A stretch of 64,000 nucleotides of DNA from Straminergon stramineum (GCA_963920665.1 OY987268.1:8124501-8188500), one strand, 5' to 3'; shown: positions 50,671 to 63,554, counted from the first letter of the stretch. Translations and numbers: made by a program. Notes: generated from the sequence alone by a model not told the origin.

Positions 50671-53600
50671 TCAAGAACCAGCTGTGTATGTGTAAAACGC
50701 TTGAACACCTTGTATCAGCTCCACAGCTTTCCCTGAGAAAGTCCGGAAGAAAACCCCACCATCAGAGGGTCAGTGATGAATCTTTAATTTTCAGAAAGCA
50801 AAAGACTTACACTTAGCAGGCAATTCAAGCAATTCAGGGTTATTACCAGCGAGAGATCCGAAAAGAGGGACCGGCTTAAGGGTTTTCTCAACACGTTGCA
50901 AGCGCCGCCTGCACAGCCAAACAGTAAGAAGGTAATTATTTAACCCAAATGGCCAAAAGCAGTCGCTTCCATATGCATAAAAGTTCAAATAAATCATTAG
51001 GAATCTCCAAGGAAAAAAATGAATCAAAAGAAAGACGAAATCATACTCCATGTTATTTAACATAGAATTAGGCATTGAAAGTTCCTATAACCGACTGTTA
51101 GCGTCCAAAGTGGACTTTCTACTTATAGCTTGGGCACTTAGGAGTAGGAATGCACAAAATTCGAGGAAGTCTCAATCTCAGAATGCAGAAATGGAAAAAA
51201 AAAGTATCCGCTTGCATATGTATAGGAGATGAAATAAATCATAACTTCCAAGGCAGCAGAATAAACCAATAGGACGAAGAAATCAAGGCCTATAGTTTTG
51301 AACAATAGAAGTATTGAAAACGTAATTGTTGTGAAAATTCGGTGAGTCTGTTTGTCTTCATGACTAGATTACAAGATTTACGAGGTTTTCATTTTTCCAA
51401 AGGCGACATATGAAATGGGACACGTACACTGTGTATCGATCAAAGAAAGGACTTCGCATGAGGTAGAGAGCCCACAGCACTTGCCTCCTCATGAGCTGCA
51501 AAATTCAAAAATCAGCGGTAATCTAGTTACAAACGTCAAAATTTAAAATAAAAAGTTAAAGAAAATTAAAGGAAATCCTCACAAGGACATATGAGAAAAA
51601 ATCACAGGACTGAAGTGTTCAACAGAGAAAAGAACTGCTCAGGAATCCTGCCTACTCAACTTGTCAAAACGAAATGTAATGAAAAGGCACACTCAGGTCT
51701 ATTACAAGGGCGCTTCGTGATCAGAGAAGACAACCCTGATTTATCTTACTAACCTCATTTTTCTCCTGTTTTGAGGGGCTACTTCTTGCTGTCGACTTGC
51801 TGCCAAATACTTGGTCAGAAAATAGAGTAGTGGCATACAAGATGCCCATGCCACTAGCATCTAGAGCTAATGCTGATAACCACGGCCTCCATGAGCGCAG
51901 TCCATGGCGTCGGATCATCATAACGTAAAGGAAAGGCCTCAAAATCAGGAGAATCTCTCCAAGCACCGCACCTTTATCTACCCATGTGGACGGCTTGGCT
52001 TCGACTGCAATGCAAACAGACCACATCAATTGAGAGTCTATTTTATTTTATTTAACATATTATACTAATTGGAGGTGTCAGCTATGGTTGAAAAGGGGGT
52101 GTCTAATTCGGTTTGTAAGAGATTCCGTTCCTCACCCAGTTATTCTAGAATTTTAGGCTAACTTTGTAGCTAACTCTCATTTCTGTAATCGACAAGGGAA
52201 TAATATACTACAGATTTTGAAAAGTAGCAAAAGACACTAACCAGTGTCTCCTGCGGAGCAAAAAGTCTAATTTTATGATTTCTTTCTCTTATACTCATGC
52301 GTAATACGAATGGTACTCGGCTGATATTCAGATTATACTTCAATGATTCTGGAGTCAAGTTTGGCTACAGACCGTATTGTTCTATGGAAAATTTGGCAAT
52401 TAATCGGGAGGGATCTTGCTATTATCCCAGCCATTTATTCTCCAAGGAGCCACCTAGCAAAGTGCCCCATAACTTCACCACATTAAGGGTCCACAATAGC
52501 TTAGAGATTGCTAGTGTCTACTGTCTTGCGTACGACACAAGACACTGGTAATCTTCAAACTTTTGTTAAGTTCTTGAATGGGAGACCATCCATTTGGGTC
52601 CCACAAAATACAATTAAAAAATAGGAATTAACCGGGAAGCAAAAACAGACAAAATGGAATCTTACACTACCATAATAGACACCACAATCTCTCACAGTTA
52701 CACCCACCACATTCTCAAAAAAATGCTGGAACTTACAATACTGGGACGACGGTGGGGGTGCAATAGGTTTAGCAGCCAGCCATGAAGGCCTAACGCCAAC
52801 ATTGTCCCGGTACTTATTCATCGCTTGTATGGCTCGGGGCTGATGGCTGGAACTCGCTGTGGTTCCCCGAGGTCTGCCAACTACATCGCAGTGCGAGGAC
52901 TCAGGCTTGACTTCATTGTTGACAGTTTCGCCTCCGTCAATCAGCATTTTGCAACCACTTTTATACAGCACCAGTAATCGCATCAATGCCCTGCAGGAAA
53001 ATTTGCAGAAAATTTAATCCAATAAATGCATCTCGAAAAAAAGGGATACTACCACATACCACATCATGTCCTTTACTGCCAATACGCAGACTGTAAGGCA
53101 GAGGACGCTCAATCTATTAAATCACCTGATCCTCTGTTACTAACAACAACTCATCCATTCATAAACTTGGTTGGACTCAAATTAGCAAGTGGTGTAAGCA
53201 TGACATAGCTGATGTGTACGGCCACAAATCTTTGAATGGAAATGGAGCTCTCCACTGCCCCTACAATAGCGGACTACAACCTCCGACTTTGAATAATTGC
53301 ATAAGAAATTCATGCATAGTGATAAAAAGTCGATCTCCAGAGAGGTTAGCTCTTGCACCCAAAGCGATCTCTCCAGGAAGCTCTACTGAGTAATCTCTCA
53401 ATGAAAGCACACTCAGAAATATTTGGTTTAAATGCTTAAAGTCACGCATATAGTATTATCCTCTGCAGTGGTTATCCGCATCAAACTGTAGCAAAGGTAA
53501 AATTTAGAGAAGAGTTCAGGCAAAATTACTTGAGCCCCTCGATCGTCGCCACAGGCGTCCATTTCTGATCTTTGCCCAGGTAATGCTCGGCACTCATCTC

Positions 53601-55257
53601 CACTAAAACCTCCACCTCCTTCACAACTGATAACAGGAGTGGCCACGGGAAGCTTGGATCCTCGCGCAGCGGGACTTGCAACCCTGAGGGTGTGGTTTCT
53701 GGTGCCGTTGCAACGATGTGTTCATTCATGACCGTCACCAAACCCACCATCGTCGACACTGCATTCATAAATGTAGACGACACTAACACCGTTAGCAACC
53801 TGGTCCTGTTTCCTATTGACTGACCTCTGTTACCAACAGCAGCTCTTATACTTTCCCATAAACTTAGTTGGGCTTCAATTAGCAAGTTCAGTGGAAGAAA
53901 TCATGAATTGGCTAAATTGGTCGATGGTCGCTGATCTTTGAATGGAAATGGGGTTGTTACCTGTCCTTTAAAAGAGGTTTACAACCTCCCACTTTGAATG
54001 GTTGCATAAGAAATCACCCATACATTGCGTGAGAAAATTGACCTCAAGAGAGTTTGACTCTTGTAATACACAGAGAGATCTCTCCAGTGAACTATGTTGA
54101 CTGATCTCCCAATCAAAACACACTTCTACAAATGTGCTTGCTCAAGTAGATTCAGCAACAGAAAGGGAAAATATCATCAGGACAAGGAAAATTATCTCAT
54201 TAGGCGTGAGTCCAGTCAAGAGGTCAGTCAATTACCAGCTTCTGGGCCAAGATCTGAAGCAGCAAATCGCTCCGGCAAGAACCATGTCAAGGTCTGCAAA
54301 TCAAGACCCCATCACACACAAGTAAGCTCACCCTTTCCAAGCTAAATACACGGTAGGGACTGTCAGAGTGAGCACTCAGTTCCGCAAGAGGCGATTCTAA
54401 GAAACAATTTGAAAACTCTACGCAGGGTAGGATTTTTAGGATGCTTGGGCATGGAAGTGCACAGGGTTCAACATAGAAACAACAGTGAAACCTTCCACTA
54501 GGAGTCGAGAGCTCTTACAACCCTAGTAAAACCTTGATCAGAAAGAACCAAATTCGCTACTCATGCTCAGTTCAAAAATCACGCAGGTCAAGATTACAAC
54601 ACTAATGGACAGGGTTCAACCTAAGGTCGGAGAATCCAATTCCAACAGGGTCCTAATTCCAACGCACTAAAATTCCTAGATACTGATTATGAGAATGTGC
54701 ACCACTTCAACATCAAGTTTCGAAATCTTGGGCTGTCTTTTACCTCATCTATCAGAGAAAAAAATTGAACACTCAATAACTTGTGCATTCAGAATCCAAA
54801 TACTTAGGTGCATTCAGAATACCCTTCCAATCACAAAGAAGAATCAATCGAGGTGTGAACGCTCCCCCCAGAGAGTCAATTCTCCAACAACACCCTAGTA
54901 GCTTTTACAACAATCTGGGACTCGGGATACAGAAAACCTTCAAAATAAAAACAAGAAGACAGCCTCGCACACCCTCAAATAACCATTTCATCAGTCTACT
55001 CCGATCATTCTCGAACCTAAGCATCGATCTAAAATTCTCCTACCTTACACCGACCCTACACTATTCAACACAAACATCATATTCTCCAACAATTCAAAAC
55101 CAAAGCACACCCAAAGAAACTCCTTCCAAAATAAAATTTTAACCAAAACCAAAACCAAACTAAGAAAAAACAGAGAAAAATTCTTTACATTCGCGAGGCT
55201 TTCCATGGACGAGAGCCAGAGACGGTTCCGCCGCACCCATTCCTTATACGCCTCCAT
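50671..55257 (-). CDS. PEX16: Peroxin-16 (peroxisome membrane biogenesis)
   Basis: Eight minus-strand exons: 55189-55257, 54236-54293, 53530-53758, 52737-52990, 51754-52004, 51428-51495, 50811-50908, 50671-50732. Phases agree and total 1089 nt (362 residues plus stop), the usual plant PEX16 length. The start is MEAYKEWVRRNRLWL, matching the family N-terminus. Other family blocks are LTWFLPERF (exon 2), VMNEHIVATAP (exon 3), KMLIDGGET (exon 4), GAVLGEILLILRPFLYVMMI with HGLRSWRPW (exon 5, hydrophobic membrane region), RRQVLWALYLMRSPFFDRYT (exon 6), and a C-terminus ending AFYTYTAGS. PEX16 helps insert peroxisomal membrane proteins and, in plants, links ER-derived membrane to peroxisomes and seed oil and protein bodies. 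The 58-nt exon 2 and the 20-codon last exon are easy for gene predictors to miss. Exon 3 is bracketed by two copies of one intronic repeat. Confidence 0.95.
53128..53415. repeat. Intronic direct repeat copy A (PEX16 intron 3)
   Basis: Matches 53820-54125 in the same order and orientation. Shared blocks are CCTCTGTTAC, an ATAAACTTRGTTGG block, ATTAGCAAGT, TTTGAATGGAAATGG, TACAACCTCC, TTGCATAAGAAAT, GATCTCTCCAG and AAARCACACT. Non-coding. Confidence 0.8.
53820..54125. repeat. Intronic direct repeat copy B (PEX16 intron 2)
   Basis: Second copy of the 53128-53415 sequence, located on the other side of exon 3 (53530-53758). It arose either from duplication of intronic sequence or from two insertions of one short element. 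Confidence 0.8.
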
Positions 55258-55984
55258 CTCCCGCCACCCCCGTTTCCAAGACCCCCCAACCCCCAACCCC
55301 GTCTCCTCCCCAAACCGTCACTTCCTGCTCGCCATCATCATCCCTTTGCAACAATTAATCAACCCTCCCACCACCACATTTCTTATCCCCTCCTTCTAAA
55401 CCCTAAAACCACGTAAGCTCCATCTGAGCTTGTTCTCTTGTACAACCCAAGTCAGGGTTTAAGCGAGCTCTCGCGGTGAACATGGTCACGACGATTCGGC
55501 GGAATTCTGGTGGGATTTAGATGAGATTGTTGAGAGTGGTGATAAAAAATATGAGAAGAGCAAGAGAAGTTTGAGAAGAAGGGTGAGTTGGGGAATTGCT
55601 TGATCGCTTGTTGGATCGGCAATGATTTCTTTCAGTTGGGGGATTGGGAAGAGTGCAGTTAGCGCTGGATGGGAGGCTTTCGTTGCCGGACGGTGGGGGA
55701 AAGGATGGGTGGGTGCGGCAACGGCAGCGAGCAGAGCGGCGGGAGGGGGTCTGTGGACTTGGTGGCGGGTGGCAGACGGCGGGGTAGGAAGGGAAGGGTG
55801 GGGGGTGGAAATGGGGTTGTGGTTCGATTGGTTGGTGTGCAAGGATTGTGATTGGTCATGGATTTTCAAAAGCGTATTTCAGTGTTTTTGTTGCTTGCGA
55901 AATTTTGTGTCGAAGTAGAGTTAGAGATAATTGGGGAGGTCGTTCCCAGTTGTAATAGTAATAGTGGTGTTAGAGGAAGGTTTA
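55258..55984. other. PEX16 upstream region with strand-asymmetric GC-rich patch
   Basis: Contains the PEX16 5' leader and probable promoter. From about 55660 to 55830 the plus strand is G-rich and the minus strand C-rich. That creates long open frames on both strands (a Gly/Trp-rich one on plus, a Pro/Thr/His-rich one on minus) with no recognisable domain. I regard these as compositional, not genes. Confidence 0.45.
55398..55407 (-). promoter_or_regulatory. Telo-box upstream of PEX16
   Basis: AAACCCTAAA about 140 bp upstream of the PEX16 start codon, the same motif found near the bS21, RGP1 and coiled-coil genes. Confidence 0.45.
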
Positions 55985-56555
55985 ACCTCTAAATGTCCAG
56001 ATTCATCTGTAGAAATGACGATTTGAGAAAAATCATTATAAAGTGCTATTTGGAAGCATATTTTGGAATTGAAATGCAAATAAAAGTTGTAGATTTTGAT
56101 TTGTAGATTCCATCTGTACGGTTAGATTCACCAATGCTATCACCAATATTTTTTTTTATAAAATTTGAAAGAAAAATTCCGAAATTCCTTCAAAATTCGA
56201 TTGCAAGTAAAATATTATCATTTTTTGAGGAAAATTTGTTGGAATGGATTTGAAATGAGGTTCTCTTCACATGGTGATTTTTTGAAATTTTTGTGTTCTT
56301 CCTATCTATGACCTCATTTTGGCTAATCCCATTTTGAGCTACAGTCAATGTAGTTTGACCACTTGACATAGTTGCACATTTATAATTTTAGAAAAATATG
56401 AACTCTAGTAACACCAAATCCAATCCTTAGATAGGACAACAACTTGATAACGTATCTTCACAAATTAAAATAACTTTCATCCAAGTAGTTAGGAGGATGA
56501 AATTGGAGTTTCAATTTGTTCATCATCCAGAAAATGGACGTCAACGTGTTTATGG
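55985..56555 (+). mobile_element. MITE-like element, family A copy 3 (about 570 bp)
   Basis: Same orientation as 8340-8885 and reverse to 15958-16540. It starts TTTAACCTCTAAATGTCCAG and ends near TATGGGTTAACTAAG. Both termini appear present. Non-coding. Confidence 0.78.
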
Positions 56556-59404
56556 GTTAACTAAGAATAGTACAAAAGAAACACATCACCAAATTCCATC
56601 AAACTCTAGTTTTGGTGCTCCAAAGAGTTTTTTCATGTGTTTTTCTCAAACTTTGGTTCCTAGCCTACTATGGTAGGTCCCTAGCTTCAAATATGCATTG
56701 GTCATTTGCTAACAAAGAAATCATTGGTGTTTACAACTCCAAAATGGAGAATTCAACAATATTGCGCATTTACAATTGCATCCTTGGTTCCTAGTAAAAG
56801 TTGATATTATAAGGTTACAAGTGAGAAAAGAAGGAAGACACACTAGTAGAAATGATTTGCGGTTGAGTTTATGCCTATATTTGGCCTTTTTTCTCTTAGG
56901 ATCCATTCACATCAAGGTTGATATGCTGAAGTTGTGAGTAGGAAAGGAAAGAGACATATCATATTGTGGTTTGGTTCTTGTTTTTTTTCAACCTGATTTC
57001 TTAGGGTATATTCATACCAAAGTTGATATCCTAAGATTGTGGGTGAGACAGAGGAAAGGGAGGTGTGGTAGTGAAATGGCGTTAGGATTTGGTTCATACA
57101 ATTCTTCAATCCCTTCTCTTTTAGGTTGAATTTACAAGAGTGGGAGAATAGAAGCCAAGTGCAATATCATTTGGCCTAGGTTGTGCCACTAAGTATTTTG
57201 AAGTTGGCCTTCGTTGGATCAATGGTGAACATACACAGGAAGAAATTATGTTTTTTTTGGTGTCGGGCCTTGACATGCTCGTGTCTAAGGCCTGGACACT
57301 TTATGTTCAACTTGGTGTCTACATGTCTTCTTGTACATCTCTACGTCTACTAGGAGTTGAAGTGGATGTTGGAGATGAAAAAGGGAAATTTGCATGAAAA
57401 AACATGGTGGTGTTGCTATTTGCATCCACTTTGACCTTGAGATGGTGCCTAACATCATCATGTTCAAATGGTTGTCTGAAAAAACAATATTTGACACGTC
57501 AGCAATGGGGACCCACTTTGACCGTGGGTCATTTTCATTTACATTATTATATTTTTAAATAACAACGCTGCCTACTTGAAAGAAAGAGTTGGGCAGCATT
57601 TTTTGGGCAGGGTATGTTAAAAAGTGATGACGTGGCAGATGACGTGGTCCAAAGCTGACGTGGCAGACACTGCCACGTCAGCAATTTCTTAGTTCAACCA
57701 TTCTAATGGCCTTCTTTGGAATGCCATGAGCAACTTCAAGACGTCCCAAAAGACATCCACATAGACGTTTAATGTTGTAAATGATGTCTCAAAGGACCTA
57801 TTGGCGTTGAGGGTGATCTTCCTATTAATATTCGGGTATTTACATTGAGGCACATGAGACAAGAGGATGTTGATGATGAGATTAGGATAAGGCAATACGA
57901 ACATTCCCCAAGACATTCAATGGGGCATGGCAGTCTTCATTGTCTTGCACATGTGCACTTCAACATAAGGTATGTTTGTCTAAGATGACGTGCATTGAAT
58001 TTACAAGAATTTAGCTTATGCAGTGTCTAAAGCATGAAACTTTACTATGATGTTTAGGGTGTTCATCATGGAAGATGATTTCCAACTATAAATTTCCATA
58101 GGGAAAGGTTCATGAGTGCTCTTAATAGTCTAATACAAAAGTTATAAGAACAAGTGGCATGGAGGAGCATGATGATGTGGGAAACTACAAAGACATGCAT
58201 TGCGTAGAGGGCTCACATGAGGCACCTTCAATGCAAATTGGCAATGTCATATGAATGTTTTGGGAGCACTGAAACATGCACTAAGACATACATATCGTCT
58301 ATAGTATTGTCATGATGTCTGCACAGACGGCTATGTGTTAGGCAACCCTCTAGGAAAAAATTTGTAGGCCTTTAAAGCCTACTTAGGAAAAAAATGGAGA
58401 CATGTTTTGCACCCAATTAAAAAAAAATATGAAAACATGTGTAGGCCTCATAACTTCAATAACTCCAAAAGGAGGAACATCCATCCCACTAAAGAAAACA
58501 AACGTGAGCACATCTGTAGTATTCCAAATCCATCTTAGGAAATGACAAAAGAAGATAAAAGGGTCCAAATTCACAGGTCCACATACACTAATTATGTCCA
58601 CATTCAAAAACAAATGTCTAAAATGACAAAGAATGGACCAAAAATGTCTGAACTAACACATCTTAATTGATTGAAAGTGTCCAAATTGACAATGTTCATT
58701 TGAACTAACTTAATATTTTGCTCCTCTTAATACTTCAAATATTGCTTTAAGCATTGACACAAAAATTCTCTTAAGAGATAAAGTATAAAGTATAAATATA
58801 ATCTACTCAAAATGACATCAAATTCTCTCTTAAAGAGATTCTCCTTTATATAATGCTTTAGGCAAAGAATACTTACTCATCACTTAAGTGATTATTAAAT
58901 TATTCAATTTACTTGATTTAACATTCATAAAATACTCAAGGTAAAATATCATCAAAATTCAACTTCATGCTTAAGCAATAATCACTATAACTTAAGTGAA
59001 TAAAATAACTAAGAATGACACTTATAAATTTTCTTAAAAAAATAATCCAACAACAAAAAGCATAAAAACACAACCCCACATCCCGAATGCAATAACAAAT
59101 AAAGGAGAGAAAAAATGAGAGAAGAGAAAACTATATATCCCCATCCTCCCTCAAATATCCTTTCCAATCTCTTGATAAAAACCTATCAAAATCCACAACC
59201 GCTCAAGCCAAAAAGTCATTTCACACTTTAACTTCAAATATCATCACATTCACACTTAATCTCACAAAACTTTAAATACCGAATCCATTTCACACTTAAA
59301 AAAACAAAATTTATTTAGAAAATGAAATTATCCTAATTACACGTAGCATCTGAAATGTCTCTACTGTTTTCAAGTAATCTCATGAAAGAACTTTGCAAGC
59401 GTCC

Positions 59405-59690
59405 AAGCCTCCTATTAAAAAATAAAATATGTAAAGATGGATAGGCCTCCAAGCATCCTCATAAAATAAAATAAAATATGCAAACATGTGTAGGCCTCCA
59501 AGCATCCTCATAAAATAAAAATAAATGTGCAAACATGTGTAGGCCTCCAAGCATCCTATTTGAAATTAAAATATGCAAACATGTGTAGGCCTCCAAGCAT
59601 CCTATTTAAAACTAAAATATGGAAACATGGGTAGGCCTCCAAGCATCTTCATAAAAAAAATATGGAAACATGAATAGGCCTCCAAGATTT
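59405..59690. repeat. Minisatellite, about six units of 43-49 bp
   Basis: TAGGCCTCCAAG recurs at 59442, 59491, 59540, 59586, 59632 and 59675, each unit ending with an AAAATATGNAAACATG-type stretch. A related single unit occurs near 58420-58450 (AACATGTGTAGGCCTC). It lies inside the proposed CACTA element. Confidence 0.9.
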
Positions 59691-59933
59691 TGAAATTATA
59701 TTATACTACTATTGTTGTCATCTATTTTGACAGAAATGGTTTAAAAAGGCGTGCCACCTGGGACTCTTAGATGTCTTAGAAGACATTGGAATGGACGTTC
59801 TAGTGACAGTCAACAATCGTGACTACGGAACCCTAAAAAAGTCGGCGGCTGCTTTTGCCTATCGCGTGGAACCCTAAGGCATCTTCTTGCAGACTATTCA
59901 AAAATTTAGCTTTGGAATTGAGAGCAATCTTTT

Positions 59934-61956
59934 GTGTGCAACATGACACTTCACTTAGGTGCGCAGAGTTGTCTTCCTTTTCCAAGTGGAGAAGGAGCTT
60001 TAACAGAAGGAGCTTTAACAGAAGGAGATTATGATCTTGACAGGGATAGTGCAGGTCTCAGCATTTTCAAGAACTTTTTGGAGGGGGTTATGGCTGCATC
60101 ACTCACTTCAACAATGGAGGCAACCGAGGCGCCCACTGCATCCACCCAAAACCTCCGTAGAAGTAGCCACCTACACAATCCAAGTGAGTTTTAGGGTGAC
60201 AACGCTTGTGTGATGCCACAAATCCAGTCGTTTGATGCTTGGTACGAGGTCTCAGTCTTAGTGCGGACGTCTCAATGTTGTCTTGGACCCTATTTTCGAC
60301 ATTGAATCAAGGCAGTCCGATTCCATTACAACATCTTCTTATTTCTATGTTGGGGCTTAGGGGGGGATAATCTCAGTGAACTTGTTGCCTTGATCATGTT
60401 GCCTTCATCCTCAACCCTTGTCCTCAAGGAGCCTTTGTCGAGCTTTAATTAGGATCGTCGTTAGTTTTAGGGTGAGAATGTTTGTGTGATGCCACAAATC
60501 CGGTCATTTGATGCTTGGTACGAGGTCTTAGTCTTGGTGCAGACATGTCAATGTGGATGCAGATACTGTTTTGGACATTGAAGCAAACAATCTGATTCCA
60601 GTTGTTAACTACAGATTCTCACCTCTCTGTGGGTTTAGGGTTTTAATAGGTCAGGAAACGTAGTTTATGTTCATGAACATTGAGGCCCCCATTGGAAGCC
60701 CCCCTGATGTTTTAAATTCTTTGTGTTGACATGGATTGGATGTGCCCCCCAAGGTGTTGGTGCTTGGGCTTGGGCTTATATTTTTATTGATTATTTTGGT
60801 GAGATTGCATGTCGTTGTTGATGTAAATCCGTCATTGTGGACGTCTAAGATGTCTAAATGTCATGGTGAAATTCCAAGACCATGGGACCGTGCTATTGTA
60901 GTCATATGGTGTTCAAGTCGGTAATTATGAGACTTGTGTTGTCATGATCAATGATCAAGGCCTTGTGCGTGTTGAATCTCAATTTCTACCTACAATAATA
61001 GCTATGTTGCTTGAGTCACATCCTTTTCGAAATCCTTGTACTTAGACACCCTTTTTGATATCTTGAAATATATGAAGGTCAGAGATTGGAGATCGTCTTG
61101 CTGAGATGACTAACTTGATCCGTTTGCTTGTGCAATCCTTTGGCCCTAACAGTGTATAGCATTAGATGCTTGCATCAACGCCCGCAGGCCTGGCATTCTT
61201 GTAGGGCAACGTCTGCACCAATATTCCCCAAGTTTTTGACAGTCACAACACTACTGCAAGTGACGTTGATGGAAATAGAACCAATGCTGTGTAGGTTGGT
61301 GAAGTTGGTGCAGACGTTGGCGTGGATGCAGATGAGGACGCGGAGCCTGAGGTTGACTATTTGATGGACCATCCCTTGGACAACACAAGAGACATTGATC
61401 CCGAACAGAGTGAGGTTCATGCTGCTGTGGATACCACTCCCAGCCTTGACGGAGTGGCCCTTAACCCCCCTACAACGGTTGTTGATAACATGGTGAGCGC
61501 TCCCGTGGACGTCCTTGCGGATCCATATGCCATAGTGGCTCAACCTGCATCCGGCGAGGGAGAGGGTACTCCTATTGCCTTGGCAGAGCAATCCAACCCT
61601 TGAGAGGTATTTCTCATGTTGGTTTTGACAAGAACATAGATGGGAGGTAGACATTGGTGTGTTGTTTTAGACATTGTATTGGACATTCTGTATCTCTCTT
61701 TTATTATAGTGTTTTATCATTTAGTTCTAATAGTATGTACGGTGGTATTATGTGCAATCAGGTTGAAAATCTTCCATCTAAGGGATCTTCGTCTCGCATC
61801 AATCGAGTGACAAGGACCTTGAAGCCAACACCAAAGCCAACAGAAGTGGTCACCACTGTGAAGGCTACGAAGGGAACCATGCAGCAAGTGCCCAAACCGA
61901 ATCCCCCTACAGGAGGAGGGCAACCCCGAAAAGGAGAAGCATCACGGAAGAAATGA
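59934..61956 (+). other. Possible transposon-encoded or captured exons, product unknown
   Basis: Three plus-strand open frames stand out within the CACTA interior. 59934-60194 contains GALTEGALTEG, a tiny internal duplication. 61322-61603 is very acidic (DADEDAEPEVDYLMD). Around 61762-61956 is a basic Pro/Lys/Thr-rich tail ending GGGQPRKGEASRKK-stop. Frames are separated by non-coding gaps, so they could be exons of one gene or remnants. I recognise no transposase or known domain. Confidence 0.25.
60186..60600. repeat. Direct duplication of about 135 bp inside the CACTA region
   Basis: A block near 60186-60326 recurs at about 60464-60600. Both contain GTGTGATGCCACAAATCC, TTTGATGCTTGGTACGAGGT, a GGACATT- or CGACATTGAA block and CTGATTCCA- or CCGATTCCA. 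Copies are separated by about 140 bp of unrelated sequence. Confidence 0.8.
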
Positions 61957-63554
61957 CCATTGAGGTGTGTTTTGATTCTCTCAAAAGCATGGATATGTGG
62001 CTGGTAGGCCTTCAGTTGTTTGTTTGTCCATTGTCACTAACGTCGAGCGTTTGTTTGCAGGACTCCTTTTGTCCATGGAGACCTCGCCTTCAACGCTCAG
62101 ATGTTTGCTTAGACATAGAGGACGCTTCACGCAACATTGTGAGAACTTCTTGGTGGCACTATTTCATGATTATCTTAACGGGTTTAGTGTCTATCATATT
62201 TTTTGTGGGGCATGTTGTGCTATATTCCCTTTTACAAAAGCTTTGTTCTCCTCATAGAGATTTTTTTTCCTTGCAACACTTTACCGGTATATGAATATGA
62301 TATTTTTTATTTGCCTAAAGGTGGTGCATGTATTTTTTGTTTGCCTAAAGGACCATTGAGTGGTGCATGTATTTCAAGTATTGTGATTGTGCTAAGCTCT
62401 CTTGCTATGCAATGTCATTCATTGATATAGTGTAAAACCAATTTTGGTAAATACGTGCCATGCCAGAGCGTTGTTTAGGTCTCTTCAAATGTGGGCACAA
62501 TGTCTAATGTTCAACGTCCTCAAGATCATTGCAATGTTGCACCGCATTGTTTTGATGTCTAAACGTGTGTCTACAAGCGCACATAGGAATGCACCATGTT
62601 GTTAGGTAGGACATAATCCTAGACCCCTTCAATTCAATGTCAATGTCTGTGAAGTCTACAACATGTCTTCATTCACGTCTCACAGTGCATATTGCTATCA
62701 CATCTAAGCTTGCCCTAAATGTGGAAGCATCAAAAGCTATGCATGCATGTCATTAAACCTAGCCCTATACACGTCCTGAACATTGTCTACACAGACTTGT
62801 GCTTGTTAATTGCCTAACTAGTTAGTGTCATTTCAGACATCCCATGCTCAAATCCAATCTTCAAGGACGTTGGTACGAAGCATGCACACGTTGTCTACAA
62901 TCATTTGTTACTTGTAAAAATGTTGTACATGTGAATGTTGACATCCAACGCGCCACACGTCTAGTAGAAAATAGCATGAACATGTCCTTAACCATGTCAA
63001 ATTCCCCACTGTGAAAGCCTCAGACGACACAAATGGCGTTAGAATCGACGTGCTTACCAAGAGTGCATGTTCCGCATAAACATTGTCGTTAACATAGTTG
63101 TGTCTAGGACAACATCATGTTAGACATTTTGATGTCTGGAAAGACATCTTCCAGACGTATGTAGAAAGCTCCAGAAGAGGCTTCTCCACGCACCAAAATT
63201 GTCCACGTCAACATTCGAAGATGCCATGTCACCTACTGTTGACTCCCCAGTCAATGTACACATCAGATGCCACATCACCAAAATTAGATGGATGAGAAAA
63301 TTGCCAACCTGGCTGCCCGTGCTCACGTGGCACCAAATTTGTAGCCACATGGCAGAGTTCTGGCACCCGTTGACCAGTGTTTTTTTGGATGTCCGGTGCT
63401 TAGCATGCCGCTGTCCATGCTAATTCTTGGATGTCAAAACCCTATTTTTGCAGACGCGATGTGATTAGACATCTACGTCGACATGCCTGATGTCGGATCC
63501 AACGTCTGAGTGTCTAAATTTCGCAGTCGAGCGACTACGTGTTTTCTTCTAGTG

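Larger units (their letters stand above)
56841..63554. mobile_element. Probable CACTA (En/Spm-type) DNA transposon, likely non-autonomous
   Basis: The left end CACTAGTAGAAATGA and right end TTTTCTTCTAGTG are inverted (11 of the first 12 positions match) and have the CACTA superfamily form. The span is 6714 bp. Both subterminal regions (57540-58100; 62480-63540) are rich in short GACGT, GTCTAA and AGACAT words in both orientations, as expected of CACTA subterminal repeats. I saw no recognisable transposase. Caveats: the flanking triplets (ACA left, ATA right) do not match as a 3-bp target duplication. A degenerate tandem motif (AAGTTGATAT blocks near 56790, 56920 and 57020) also straddles the proposed left end. 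Confidence 0.55.

Noticed and set aside
55486..55918. Long overlapping open frames on both strands (Gly/Trp-rich and Pro/His-rich)
   Set aside because: They arise from a strand-asymmetric G-rich patch in the PEX16 upstream region, with no conserved motif or splice context.
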